Part shown: in pieces, positions 41,904 to 50,252 of the stretch | Numbering within the stretch: position 1 is the stretch's first letter | How the letters are laid out: each line of letters begins with the position of its first letter | DNA from: Flavobacterium suncheonense GH29-5 = DSM 17707 | Lineage (GTDB): Bacteria > Bacteroidota > Bacteroidia > Flavobacteriales > Flavobacteriaceae | Length of the DNA: 64,000 nucleotides | NCBI RefSeq assembly: GCF_000430025.1 | Contig: NZ_KE387020.1 | Coordinates: 290,626-354,625, forward strand | Direction: 5' to 3' | Notes under the pieces: model-generated | Seen by the model: the letters and a program-made list of their open reading frames with translations, nothing else | What the model was told of the DNA's origin: nothing | The model's database searches: none | Program-made: the position numbers and the translations under genes

Positions 41904-42638
41904 ATGTTTACAATTTTCAAATCCAAACCCGTTCTGAAAGACATGATACCGGTCGGTTATACCGATATCCATTCCCATATCCTGTTCGGAATCGACGATG
42001 GCGCAAAAAAGGTGGAAGACTCTAATTTACTGATGGAGTCCTTAATCAGTTTCGGTTTTTCCAAATGCATTACCACACCGCATACCATCGAACAAGTTTG
42101 GGACAATACTCCGGAAATTATAACGGCTAAAAGAGAAGAACTGCAGAAACTTTCGCCGGAACTTACCACGAAACTGCAACTTGAGGCTGCTTCAGAATAC
42201 ATGATTAACGAATCGTTTGTCAGACTTTTTCAGGAAGGACGCCTTTTAACCCTGAAAGACAAATATGTGCTGGTGGAAATCTCCTATCTGAGTCCGCCGC
42301 TTCATTTACAGGAAACGCTTTTTCAATTGCAAATCGCCGGCTATATTCCTGTATTGGCACATCCGGAACGTTACGCCTATTTTCATCACAATTTTGAGGA
42401 ATACCAGAAACTTAAGAAAGCGGGGTGTCTGTTTCAGCTGAACTTACTTTCTGCTGTCGGGTATTATGGTCCGGATGTAGCCCAGGCTGCAGAAAAACTC
42501 CTCAAAAAAGGACTTATTGACTTTACAGGCTCGGATGTACACCACAAAAACCACATCGATGCATTTTCCGGAAAAGTCCGTATAAAAGAAACACAAGCGC
42601 TTGCTGAAGCCATGAAAAATAACGAATTTTTCAACTAA
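41904..42638 (+). CDS. cpsB: CpsB/CapC (YwqE)-type tyrosine-protein phosphatase
   Basis: About 244-residue PHP-fold, metal-dependent protein tyrosine phosphatase that dephosphorylates capsule tyrosine kinases. Motifs: GYTDIHSHILFGIDDGAKKV (metal-binding His pair and Asp), KCITTPHTIEQVWDN, PVLAHPERYAYFHHN, and DFTGSDVHHKNHID at the C-terminal end. I start at the ATG 41904 (MFTIFKSK); the upstream extension is atypical and lies over the promoter. It converges on wzc, whose product is the probable substrate, and the two genes share a bidirectional terminator. It is the last plus-strand gene of the island. Confidence 0.92.
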   Translation: MFTIFKSKPVLKDMIPVGYTDIHSHILFGIDDGAKKVEDSNLLMESLISFGFSKCITTPHTIEQVWDNTPEIITAKREELQKLSPELTTKLQLEAASEYMINESFVRLFQEGRLLTLKDKYVLVEISYLSPPLHLQETLFQLQIAGYIPVLAHPERYAYFHHNFEEYQKLKKAGCLFQLNLLSAVGYYGPDVAQAAEKLLKKGLIDFTGSDVHHKNHIDAFSGKVRIKETQALAEAMKNNEFFN

Positions 42639-42662
42639 AAAAGAGGCTTATGCCTCTTTTTT
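42637..42662. terminator. Bidirectional terminator shared by cpsB and wzc
   Basis: AAAAAAGAGGC (42637-42647), loop TTAT (42648-42651), GCCTCTTTTTT (42652-42662): an 11-base-pair perfect stem with T-runs in both directions. The cpsB stop TAA (42636-42638) runs into its left arm, and the wzc stop (TTA on this strand, 42648-42650) is in the loop, so the last codons of wzc form the right arm. Confidence 0.9.
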
Positions 42663-45047
42663 AAATTTATCTTTTAACCGCTCTATCCAGCTTTTTTTAA
42701 CCACTTCAACACCGTAGCCGTAGCCGTAACCATAGCCGTATGCGCCATAACCGTAACCATAACCCTTGTTTATAGCGGTATCGTTTATCAGAATCGCCAT
42801 ATTCGGCAATTTCTTCTCTAAATGTAACTGATACGGAACACGCAGTAACGATTTATCCAGATAGTTAGCCCGTACCACATATACAAAGGCATCGGCATGT
42901 TGGGCAATCAATAAGGTATCGGTTACCAGATGTACCGGAGAAGTGTCCACCACGATATAATCAAATTCCTGTTTTAATTGTTCAAAAAGTGCGTTCACCT
43001 TGTTGCTCATCAGTAATTCAGCCGGATTGGGAGGAATAACCCCGGAAGGCAACACGTAAAACGACTCATACTTCGGAATGCGGTGAATAAGCGAATGAAT
43101 ATCCAAATCTTTGGTAGACAGATAATTGGTTACACCTTCCTTCGGAAGATGCAAATAGTCTTCCAGTTTAGGATTACGGATATCCATACCAATCAGCAAC
43201 ACTTTTTTCCCGGAAAGCGCAATGGTTCCCGCCAGATTAACCGCAACGAAGGTTTTTCCTTCTTTAGGAACAGTAGAGGTTACAAAAACGGTTTTGGCTA
43301 CATTATCCGGAACCTGATTGAGCATAAACTCGAGATTGGTTCTTACAATACGAACTGCCTCCGCCGCACTGGTTCTGCTGTTGGCTTCAATAATTTCTTC
43401 ATTCGTAAGCGAAGTCGGAACGTCTCCTAAAATCGGAATGGTAAGCTTGCTTTCCACATCGGAACGGCCTTTAATTTTGGTATCCATCATCTGTAACAGA
43501 TACAAAACGCCCAACGGCAATAAAAGTCCGATGGCCATGGCAGACATAAAAATCGACTGTCTTTTCGGTGTTACCGGCGATTTAGAAGACAAAGCCGAAT
43601 CAATAACTTTTGCATTCGGTGCTGTTACTGCCAATGAAATAGCCGTTTCTTCCCTTTTCTGCAACAAATACAAATAGAGGGATTCTTTAATTTGCTGCTG
43701 ACGTCCTAAAACACGCGCTTCCCGCTCTAAAGTAGGGATTTTGGAAATTTTTCCGTTAAACAGGGCATTCTGATATGCCAGATCTTTTTTCTTAATCTCC
43801 AACGCCGCTTTCAGTCGCGCCATGCTGGACTTGATGTTCTGCCGAAGCGATTCAATTTTTTTATCAATGGTAAGGATGACGGCATTTTTAGGCGTTCCGT
43901 TTTTCAGCAATCGGTTGCGCTCCAGAATCAGCTGATTGTACTGGTCAATTAACCCCGAAGCATTGGCATCGGAAGTAAGCACATTGGCCGGAATCAGTTC
44001 ATAACGGTTGCTGTTGTTTACATAATCCGTCATGGTGGCAATCACTTTCAACTGGGTTTCGGTTTCGATTTCGCGCTTCTCAAATTCGCTGGCATTGTTC
44101 AAAAACAGATTGGCCTCGGAAGCAATATCGGTTACATGGTGTTTTATTTTAAAACCTTCCGTATTGCGTTCCACATTGTCTAATTCGTCGGCAATGATTT
44201 TCAATCGCTCGTTAATAAAACGTGACGTATTTTCAAAAATCAGGTTTTTATCGTTTACCACATCCTGATTGTATACGCGCACCAAAGCATCCAGGAAATC
44301 TTCCGCTTTCTCGCTTACCGGGTCAACAATGGAAAGTTCTACAACACTGGTTCGGTCGCCTACTTTTCTAACCCCGAGACGACCTTTAAAACTACCGGTT
44401 ACAGCCTCTAAAGGACGGACAATTACCGAAATTGCAAAAGATTTTTCTTTTGTTTTCTCTTTGTCTCCGACTAACAGCACAACGGCATTCCCTTCTTTAA
44501 GTTTGATGGTTTGCCCGTACTGAAAGGTACCCAGTTTCACCTCATTCCTGTTGTAAAGAGAATACAAAGTTGCCGATTCTCCGACAATCTTGTATGCAAT
44601 GGTCCGGTTTTCAAAGCCTTCGTTAAATCGGGAAACCAAAAACTGTATCGGTGATTTTTTATACAGGTCTTCCGATTTCACCCTTCCTTCATTAACATAG
44701 GACACATTCAGCCCTAAATCTTTAATAGTGCTTTTGATAAGGGTTCGGGATTTGATTACTTCAATCTCGTTGTCAATATTGTTTTTCACACTGGACAGTA
44801 CGCCCAAATCAGAGAAGGCTGTCAGTTCGGAGTCTACACCGCCTTTTTTATCATCTTTCAGCATCAGGGTGGTACTGGCGCTGTATTGCGGAACCGTATA
44901 ACGCAAATACACATAAGCCCCAGCCAAAAACAAAAAAACACTGATAATAAACCAATACCAGTTTCCGATATAGTAGGTTAGCTGCTCCCTGATATTCAGT
45001 GAGTGGTCAAAAGGGTTTTGCTGCACGTTATTTTCGGAATCCATCAT
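42648..45047 (-). CDS. wzc: Wzc-type tyrosine kinase / polysaccharide co-polymerase
   Basis: 799-residue inner-membrane protein that sets polymer length and autophosphorylates on Tyr. Residues 1-30 are cytoplasmic, a first membrane helix lies at about 32-50 (FIISVFLFLAGAYVY), a long periplasmic coiled region follows to about 510, with a PKRQSIFMSAMAIGLLLPLG second helix. The kinase has Walker A FVTSTVPKEGKTFVAVNLAG (about 585), Walker A' GMDIRNPKLEDYLHL and Walker B DYIVVDTSPVH. The C-terminal tail is unusual: a GYGYGYGAYGYGYGYGYG stretch near 762-780, then a basic end (KKSWIERLKDKFKKEA). Tyr-rich tails are the autophosphorylation site in E. coli Wzc. Three bases separate it from wza. Confidence 0.94.
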   Translation of the reverse strand: MMDSENNVQQNPFDHSLNIREQLTYYIGNWYWFIISVFLFLAGAYVYLRYTVPQYSASTTLMLKDDKKGGVDSELTAFSDLGVLSSVKNNIDNEIEVIKSRTLIKSTIKDLGLNVSYVNEGRVKSEDLYKKSPIQFLVSRFNEGFENRTIAYKIVGESATLYSLYNRNEVKLGTFQYGQTIKLKEGNAVVLLVGDKEKTKEKSFAISVIVRPLEAVTGSFKGRLGVRKVGDRTSVVELSIVDPVSEKAEDFLDALVRVYNQDVVNDKNLIFENTSRFINERLKIIADELDNVERNTEGFKIKHHVTDIASEANLFLNNASEFEKREIETETQLKVIATMTDYVNNSNRYELIPANVLTSDANASGLIDQYNQLILERNRLLKNGTPKNAVILTIDKKIESLRQNIKSSMARLKAALEIKKKDLAYQNALFNGKISKIPTLEREARVLGRQQQIKESLYLYLLQKREETAISLAVTAPNAKVIDSALSSKSPVTPKRQSIFMSAMAIGLLLPLGVLYLLQMMDTKIKGRSDVESKLTIPILGDVPTSLTNEEIIEANSRTSAAEAVRIVRTNLEFMLNQVPDNVAKTVFVTSTVPKEGKTFVAVNLAGTIALSGKKVLLIGMDIRNPKLEDYLHLPKEGVTNYLSTKDLDIHSLIHRIPKYESFYVLPSGVIPPNPAELLMSNKVNALFEQLKQEFDYIVVDTSPVHLVTDTLLIAQHADAFVYVVRANYLDKSLLRVPYQLHLEKKLPNMAILINDTAINKGYGYGYGAYGYGYGYGYGVEVVKKSWIERLKDKFKKEA

Positions 45048-45049
45048 AA

Positions 45050-45832
45050 TTAACGCGTAATTAATAATATAACGCCTATCGCAAAAGACAATACGGAAAG
45101 ACCAACGGTAATATTGGGTCCGATTATAGCCGAATTGCGACGCGCTCCGTTAGGTTCTACGTATACCACGTCATTTTGCTTCAGGTAATAATAATCGGAA
45201 TTCAGAAAGTTGGCATCGGTAATATCTACTTTGGCAATCGACTTGGCACCTTCACTTTCACGGATGACCATGATATTTTTACGCTTCCCGAAAATTGAAA
45301 GGTCTCCGGAAAGACTCAAAGCCTCCAACAAAGTAATACGCTCACTGTTAACCCGATGCACACCCGGATTGTTTACTTCTCCGATTACCGAAATTTTAAA
45401 GTTTACGATACGCATGTGAATTGTTGGGTTCGTGATGTATTCCGAAAGAATGGTTTTTAATTTATCGACTGCTTCATTCCGGGTAAGTCCGGCCAATTTA
45501 ATCTTCCCAAGTTGCGGAAACTCAATTTCACCGTTTTTATCGATAATGTAATTGTCTAATGATGTAGCCTGTGAAGCAACCGCTCCGTTTACATTACTTA
45601 CGGAAACTGCTTTCAGATTATAAGGTGCTGCTACTTCGGGATTTTCCGCCGAAACCGTAATACTCAGAATATCATCGTTCTGAAGAACCGGCTCGTAATC
45701 TGTTTTCCCGCTTTCTGTTTTAGAAGCCCCATCGGAATTATACAAATACACCATGTCTTTTTTCGACACACAGGACACAAACATAAAGGCAAAAAATACT
45801 AAAAAATATATTTTAAACTTTGGAAAGAGCAT
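45050..45832 (-). CDS. wza: Wza-like polysaccharide export lipoprotein
   Basis: About 260 residues. The N-terminus (MLFPKFKIYFLVFFAFMFVS, then Cys) is a lipoprotein signal peptide with lipobox FVSC. A Poly_export (SLBB-like) domain follows: YEPVLQNDDILSITVSAENP, IDKNGEIEFPQLGKIKLAGL, NEAVDKLKTILSEYITNPTI. An SLBB-like block (VIGEVNNPGVHRVNSERITL) and a C-terminal membrane helix (about 232-256) complete it. It probably forms the outer-membrane channel for the right locus with Wzc. I chose the ATG at 45832; an upstream TTG would add two residues. A promoter match lies just upstream. Confidence 0.9.
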   Translation of the reverse strand: MLFPKFKIYFLVFFAFMFVSCVSKKDMVYLYNSDGASKTESGKTDYEPVLQNDDILSITVSAENPEVAAPYNLKAVSVSNVNGAVASQATSLDNYIIDKNGEIEFPQLGKIKLAGLTRNEAVDKLKTILSEYITNPTIHMRIVNFKISVIGEVNNPGVHRVNSERITLLEALSLSGDLSIFGKRKNIMVIRESEGAKSIAKVDITDANFLNSDYYYLKQNDVVYVEPNGARRNSAIIGPNITVGLSVLSFAIGVILLITR

Positions 45833-45845
45833 ATACAATTTTTTG

Positions 45846-45853
45846 CAAAGATA
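45846..45853 (-). promoter_or_regulatory. Candidate internal promoter for wza-wzc
   Basis: Minus-strand TATCTTTG is a perfect TAnnTTTG -7 element, 14 bases before the wza ATG, in the 46-base gap after the capD gene. No good -33 TTG is seen at normal distance. If used, it gives wza-wzc a short leader and expression independent of the upstream operon. Confidence 0.45.
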
Positions 45854-45878
45854 GAATTAATACGCAATTATCCGAATA

Positions 45879-47858
45879 TCAGTTTTTTGCTTCGTCCAGC
45901 GTTTCGTATTCGGAGTTCATGCTCTTGTATTCCGGAACGATACTTTTCATTTTAGCCACGATTTGTTCCGAATACAGGGCGGTGGAAAGTTCCAGCAATT
46001 CCAAAATTTGTTTGTTTACATCTTCGTAATCATCCGTAGCCTCTTTGGCAATCATAATTTTTTCATGGTGAGTTGGCAGGGTTTTCGAGGAATCGTTCAG
46101 CAATTCTTCGTATAATTTTTCCCCCGGACGTAATCCCACAATCTCAATTTTAATGTCTTTATCCGGTCGCAATCCGGCCAGACGGATCATCTTTTTGGCC
46201 AAATCGATAATCTTAACCGGTTTCCCCATGTCGAAAATAAAAATCTCACCGCCCATTCCCATGGCGCCCGCTTCCAAAACCAGCTGACAGGCTTCGGGTA
46301 TCGTCATAAAATAACGAATGATTTCCGGATGGGTAATCGTAATCGGGCCACCGTTGGCAATCTGCTGTGTAAACAAAGGCACCACAGAACCGTTAGAGCC
46401 TAATACGTTTCCGAAACGGGTGGTTATAAATTTGGTAGGATTGTTTTGTTTTTCGGTTAAGGAGAAAAACAGCGATTGCACGTATTTCTCGGCGATTCGC
46501 TTGCTGGCCCCCATTACATTACTTGGGTTTACTGCCTTATCGGTGGAAACCATCACAAAACTTTCCACACCATAAGCCACAGATAAATCGGCCAGGTTTT
46601 TAGTTCCTGAAACATTGGTAAAAACGGCCTGCGACGGGTTTTCTTCCATCAGCGGCACGTGTTTGTAGGCGGCGGCATGGTACACCACATCCGGTCTGCT
46701 TTTGGCAAAAATGGATTTCATCATGGCAAAATTCCGGATATCCGCAATCGTACTTTCAATCGTCACGCCGAAATTCTGCTTCCCTAATTCAAGGCTTAAG
46801 TGATGCAGCGGGGTTTCGGCCTGATCCACCAAAATGATGCGACTTGGTCCGAAGGCACAAACCTGCCAGACAATTTCACTTCCGATAGAACCGGCCGCAC
46901 CGGTAATCATAATGGTTTTTCCTTTTATCTGATCGGAAATCGCTTTGTTATCAAGCTGAATCGGATTGCGTTCCAGCAAATCCTGAATCTGGAAATTCTT
47001 GATTTTTTTGGAAATATCTTCCTGATTTTCCCAATCGGTTAAATCGGGAACAGACAATACTTTAAAGTTGTACTCCAAACAGTCGTCTACCAGCGCTAAT
47101 TTTTCGTCTTTTGAAAGCGAACGGTCGGCTATAATCAAGGCCTGTGCACCCTGAGACCGCAACAAAACCGGAACCCTTTTTTCATGATGCAGAATAGGCA
47201 GATCCAGAATCCGCTTCGATGAGTTTTTATTCTCACGGTCTACAAATCCGATTACCTTGTAGCGGGCCGGCGTTTCAAAACGAAGTGCATTGGCTACTGA
47301 AATCGCATTGGCGTCCGCTCCGTAAATAAGTGCTTTGGTGATTCCTTTATGCTTACTGGCAATCATATAATGCTCGAATACCTGCTTTACCACAATCCGA
47401 TAAAGCAGTAACAGCATAAAAGAAAGCACGATACTGATAAAAAGCCTTGTGTTTAAAAACAGTTTTCCGCCTTGAAATACTTCAAAAAAAGTATTGACCA
47501 GCAATAAAAAAAGAAAAGCTGACGACTGCGCCATAAAAAGCTTTACGGCATCTATGAAGCTGGAATGTCGGATAATTCCCGAATACGTGCGGAAAACCCA
47601 AAAGAAAAATACGGTTACCCCGAGATACAGAGTTAACACTGCAGACATATTCCGGTTGAGTTCGAAATTAAGTCCGATCCCTTTTAAGAGAAGATGGCCC
47701 AGAAATCCGGAGACAAGCACCATGAAAATATCGAGCATCAGTATGATCCAACGCGGAAGGTAACTCAGATTTTTAATGGAAAAATTTAAGCTGCTGCCAC
47801 TCAGAACCAGATTGAAGGCCGATTTTAAGGTAAATCCCGAATTCTTTTTCACCACCAT
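45879..47858 (-). CDS. capD: Membrane-bound nucleotide-sugar 4,6-dehydratase (CapD/PglF/FlaA1 family)
   Basis: 659 residues: four membrane helices in residues 30-150, a CoA-binding-like linker domain (about 170-290, LIYGADANAISVANALRFET), then the short-chain dehydrogenase domain with MITGAAGSIGSEIVWQVCAF, YHAAAYKHVPLMEENPSQAV, MVSTDKAVNPSNVMGASKRI and TTRFGNVLGSNGSVVPLF. The usual catalytic Tyr is Met in the NVMGASKR segment with Lys kept, as known in PglF/FlaA1/WbpM. It most likely makes UDP-4-keto-6-deoxy-GlcNAc, the substrate of the aminotransferase gene just upstream (17-base gap). Confidence 0.92.
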   Translation of the reverse strand: MVVKKNSGFTLKSAFNLVLSGSSLNFSIKNLSYLPRWIILMLDIFMVLVSGFLGHLLLKGIGLNFELNRNMSAVLTLYLGVTVFFFWVFRTYSGIIRHSSFIDAVKLFMAQSSAFLFLLLVNTFFEVFQGGKLFLNTRLFISIVLSFMLLLLYRIVVKQVFEHYMIASKHKGITKALIYGADANAISVANALRFETPARYKVIGFVDRENKNSSKRILDLPILHHEKRVPVLLRSQGAQALIIADRSLSKDEKLALVDDCLEYNFKVLSVPDLTDWENQEDISKKIKNFQIQDLLERNPIQLDNKAISDQIKGKTIMITGAAGSIGSEIVWQVCAFGPSRIILVDQAETPLHHLSLELGKQNFGVTIESTIADIRNFAMMKSIFAKSRPDVVYHAAAYKHVPLMEENPSQAVFTNVSGTKNLADLSVAYGVESFVMVSTDKAVNPSNVMGASKRIAEKYVQSLFFSLTEKQNNPTKFITTRFGNVLGSNGSVVPLFTQQIANGGPITITHPEIIRYFMTIPEACQLVLEAGAMGMGGEIFIFDMGKPVKIIDLAKKMIRLAGLRPDKDIKIEIVGLRPGEKLYEELLNDSSKTLPTHHEKIMIAKEATDDYEDVNKQILELLELSTALYSEQIVAKMKSIVPEYKSMNSEYETLDEAKN

Positions 47859-47875
47859 ACTCCTTTTCTCTGGAA

Positions 47876-49012
47876 TTAATTAAAAAAAGCTTTCAATGTT
47901 ACAAAAATCCTTTCAATTTCCTGTCCGGTTAAATTAGAACCCGAAGGCAGACAAAGTCCGTCTTCAAAAAGCTGCTCTGAAACTCCTGAACCGTAAAACG
48001 GACAGTTTGCAAAAACCGGCTGCAGATGCATCGGCTTCCACAACGGGCGGCTTTCTATATTTTCCTGCTCTAAGGCCAGACGCAACTCTTCTCTTGTTTT
48101 CCCTGTTATGGCCGGATTAATGGTGATGGCCGTTAACCAATGGTTGGAGAAAAAGTCCTCATTCGGTTCCTGCAATACCGTAACACCGGCAATTTCAGAA
48201 AAAAAAGCCGCATAAAGGTCGTGCATTTTTCTTCGCAAGGCAACATGTGCATCCAAAACTTCCATTTGCCCTCGGCCAATCCCGGCACAAATATTACTCA
48301 TGCGGTAATTGTAGCCTATCTCGGAATGCTGGTAATGAGGCGCCTGATCACGGGATTGTGTGGCATAAAACACAATTTTATCTTTCGTTTCCCTGTTTTT
48401 GGAAACAAGCGCTCCGCCTCCCGATGTGGTGATAATTTTATTTCCGTTGAAAGAAAGTACGCTGAAATCTCCGAAAGTTCCGCAGGCTTTTCCTTTATAG
48501 CGGCTTCCCAATGCTTCCGCACTGTCTTCCAGCACCGGAATATCGTATTTTTGGGCTACTTCCAAAATTTCAGTTACCCGATAAGGCATTCCGTACAAAT
48601 GAACCGGTATAATCGCTTTGGGTTTCTTTCCTTTTGAAATTCTGTCCTGAATGGCCGCTTCCAGAGCTTTCGGACACATGTTCCAGGTAGTTGGTTCGCT
48701 GTCTACAAAAACGGGCTGTGCGCCCTGATACACTATCGGATTGGCCGAAGCGGAAAAAGTCATGCTCTGGCAAAGTACCTCATCACCGGCTTTTACCCCT
48801 AACAACAGCAACCCTAAATGAAGGGCGGCTGTCCCGGAACTCAACGCAGCTACCTGCGAATTTTGCTGTAAATACGCTTCTAAATCCGCTTCAAAACCGG
48901 ATACGTTTGGCCCTAGCGGAGCCACCCAGTTGGTGTCAAATGCCTCCTTGATGTACCGCTGTTCATTTCCTCCCATATGAGGTGAAGACAGCCAAATTTT
49001 TTCCTTGTTCAT
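47876..49012 (-). CDS. pglE: PLP-dependent 4-aminotransferase (PglE-like)
   Basis: Transfers an amino group to C4 of a UDP-4-keto-6-deoxy sugar. DegT/DnrJ/EryC1-fold with LSSPHMGGNEQRYIKEAFDT at the start, ALSSGTAALHLGLLLLGVKA (phosphate cup), VLEDSAEALGSRYKGK (Asp for the pyridine N) and SFNGNKIITTSGGGALVS, where the Lys in GNKIIT is the PLP Schiff-base residue. About 378 residues is normal length. I chose the ATG at 49012 (MNKEKIWLSSP); the frame could start at a TTG six bases earlier. Together with CapD and PglD it forms a UDP-diNAc-bacillosamine-type set. Confidence 0.9.
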   Translation of the reverse strand: MNKEKIWLSSPHMGGNEQRYIKEAFDTNWVAPLGPNVSGFEADLEAYLQQNSQVAALSSGTAALHLGLLLLGVKAGDEVLCQSMTFSASANPIVYQGAQPVFVDSEPTTWNMCPKALEAAIQDRISKGKKPKAIIPVHLYGMPYRVTEILEVAQKYDIPVLEDSAEALGSRYKGKACGTFGDFSVLSFNGNKIITTSGGGALVSKNRETKDKIVFYATQSRDQAPHYQHSEIGYNYRMSNICAGIGRGQMEVLDAHVALRRKMHDLYAAFFSEIAGVTVLQEPNEDFFSNHWLTAITINPAITGKTREELRLALEQENIESRPLWKPMHLQPVFANCPFYGSGVSEQLFEDGLCLPSGSNLTGQEIERIFVTLKAFFN

Positions 49013-49050
49013 TTTCAATAAGTTAGATGCAGCTTTGGGGAACTGGTGAG

Positions 49051-49058
49051 CAAATTTA
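49051..49058 (-). promoter_or_regulatory. Candidate internal promoter for pglE-capD
   Basis: Minus-strand TAAATTTG matches TAnnTTTG and lies about 39 bases before the pglE start, in the 74-base gap after the sugar transferase gene. There is no clear -33 TTG at the usual distance (TTAAC is present 17 bases upstream). Confidence 0.35.
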
Positions 49059-49085
49059 CAGAATCTTTTGAAAGTTAATACGCAA

Positions 49086-49637
49086 TCATAGTAATTTTTG
49101 AAAAATGGTGGCCATCACGATTTTCAGATCACCGAAAAAACTGCGGTGGTAGTAATAATCCAGGTTCATTTTTACCTTATCCGGAAAGATGACGGTATCG
49201 TTATATTCCAAAGGATTTTCCTGCTGTGTCAAAAGGTATTCTTCATCGAAATATTTTAGCGATGCCGCACTGGTTAAACCCGGTTTTAACTTCAGAATAT
49301 TGCGTTCTTCTCCTTCTAACAGATCATAATATCCAACAATATCCGGTCTTGGTCCCACAACACTCATATCGCCAATTAGCACATTCAAAAACTGAGGCAG
49401 CTCGTCGATTTTGGTTTTTCGGAAAAAAGCCCCGATTGGTGTTACTTTTCCGTCTTTCATCGTTCTTAATTTGATAATCGTAAACAACTTACCCTGTTGT
49501 CCCACGCGCTTTTGCAGAAAAAACCCGTTGGCTTTGGTATCCAGCGTGGCCAGCAGCCAGCACAAAAGAATCAGCCAGCCGATACACAAGAGGGCAAAAC
49601 CTGAAAAAAAAAGATCAAAAAGACGTTTTAAAAGCAT
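49086..49637 (-). CDS. Phosphoglycosyl transferase (bacterial sugar transferase)
   Basis: 183-residue monotopic membrane enzyme that transfers a sugar-1-phosphate to undecaprenyl phosphate. An N-terminal reentrant hydrophobic segment (residues 8-30) precedes FLQKRVGQQGKLFTIIKLRT, FRKTKIDELPQFLNVLIGDM (active-site Asp-Glu) and SVVGPRPDIVGYYDL. After that it has GLTSAASLKYFDEEYLL rather than the GITGWAQVNGRN of PglC, so its sugar specificity probably differs from that of the second enzyme at 50252. Two such enzymes in one locus is unusual. Confidence 0.88.
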   Translation of the reverse strand: MLLKRLFDLFFSGFALLCIGWLILLCWLLATLDTKANGFFLQKRVGQQGKLFTIIKLRTMKDGKVTPIGAFFRKTKIDELPQFLNVLIGDMSVVGPRPDIVGYYDLLEGEERNILKLKPGLTSAASLKYFDEEYLLTQQENPLEYNDTVIFPDKVKMNLDYYYHRSFFGDLKIVMATIFQKLL

Positions 49638-50252
49638 TTATTCTGCGTTTGTGTATTTAATGATTCGCCCGGGATTTCCCACCACCACGGCATAATCCGG
49701 CACATCTTTGAGCACCACGGTTCCGGCTCCAATGGTTGCCCACTTCCCGATTTTCACACCCGGCAAAACAACAGCTCCAAGCCCTACATGCGAACCTTCA
49801 CCGATTTCAATATTCCCGGCCAACGCTGCATTGGGAGAAATGTGCACATAATCTGCCACGGTACAATCGTGCTCCACCACTGCTCCGGAATTGATGATGC
49901 AATGCTTCCCGATGGTGGTATCGGCATTAATTACGGCATTCGGCATCACAACCGTCCCGGAACCCAAAACCGCACTTTCACAAACAGCAGCGCTTGGATG
50001 TACCACAGAAAAATAATGTGCGTTTAACCGTTCGGCTACTTTTTTTCGGTTAGCGTTATTTCCGATTCCGATAATTAGCGACTGATTTTCAACAGCGTTC
50101 ATTGCAGAAGCATGCACAACAGGCAATCCGAAAACCGCATCCGACGGAGGATTATCATCAATAAAACCTTTGAGCTCTGCCACTTTAAGAACTTTTAAAA
50201 TGGAAGCGATTACTTTTCCCTGACCGCTGGCGCCAAAAATATACATATGCAT
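49638..50252 (-). CDS. pglD: Sugar 4-N-acetyltransferase (PglD/NeuD family)
   Basis: 204 residues. An N-terminal nucleotide-binding-like domain (MHMYIFGASGQGKVIASILK, GFIDDNPPSDAVFGLPVV) is followed by a left-handed beta-helix (LGSGTVVMPNAVINADTTIG, CIINSGAVVEHDCTVADYVH, IGAGTVVLKDVPDYAVVVGN). The His in GAVVEHDC is the PglD catalytic base, and the G-x-G-G-like N-terminus is typical. It acetylates the 4-amino group made by PglE. It lies directly between the two phosphoglycosyl transferase genes, touching both (zero and one base). Confidence 0.92.
   Translation of the reverse strand: MHMYIFGASGQGKVIASILKVLKVAELKGFIDDNPPSDAVFGLPVVHASAMNAVENQSLIIGIGNNANRKKVAERLNAHYFSVVHPSAAVCESAVLGSGTVVMPNAVINADTTIGKHCIINSGAVVEHDCTVADYVHISPNAALAGNIEIGEGSHVGLGAVVLPGVKIGKWATIGAGTVVLKDVPDYAVVVGNPGRIIKYTNAE

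Noticed and set aside
48140..48637. A plus-strand open frame of 165 residues
   Set aside because: It lies antisense inside the PglE-type aminotransferase gene, whose active-site motifs are plain.
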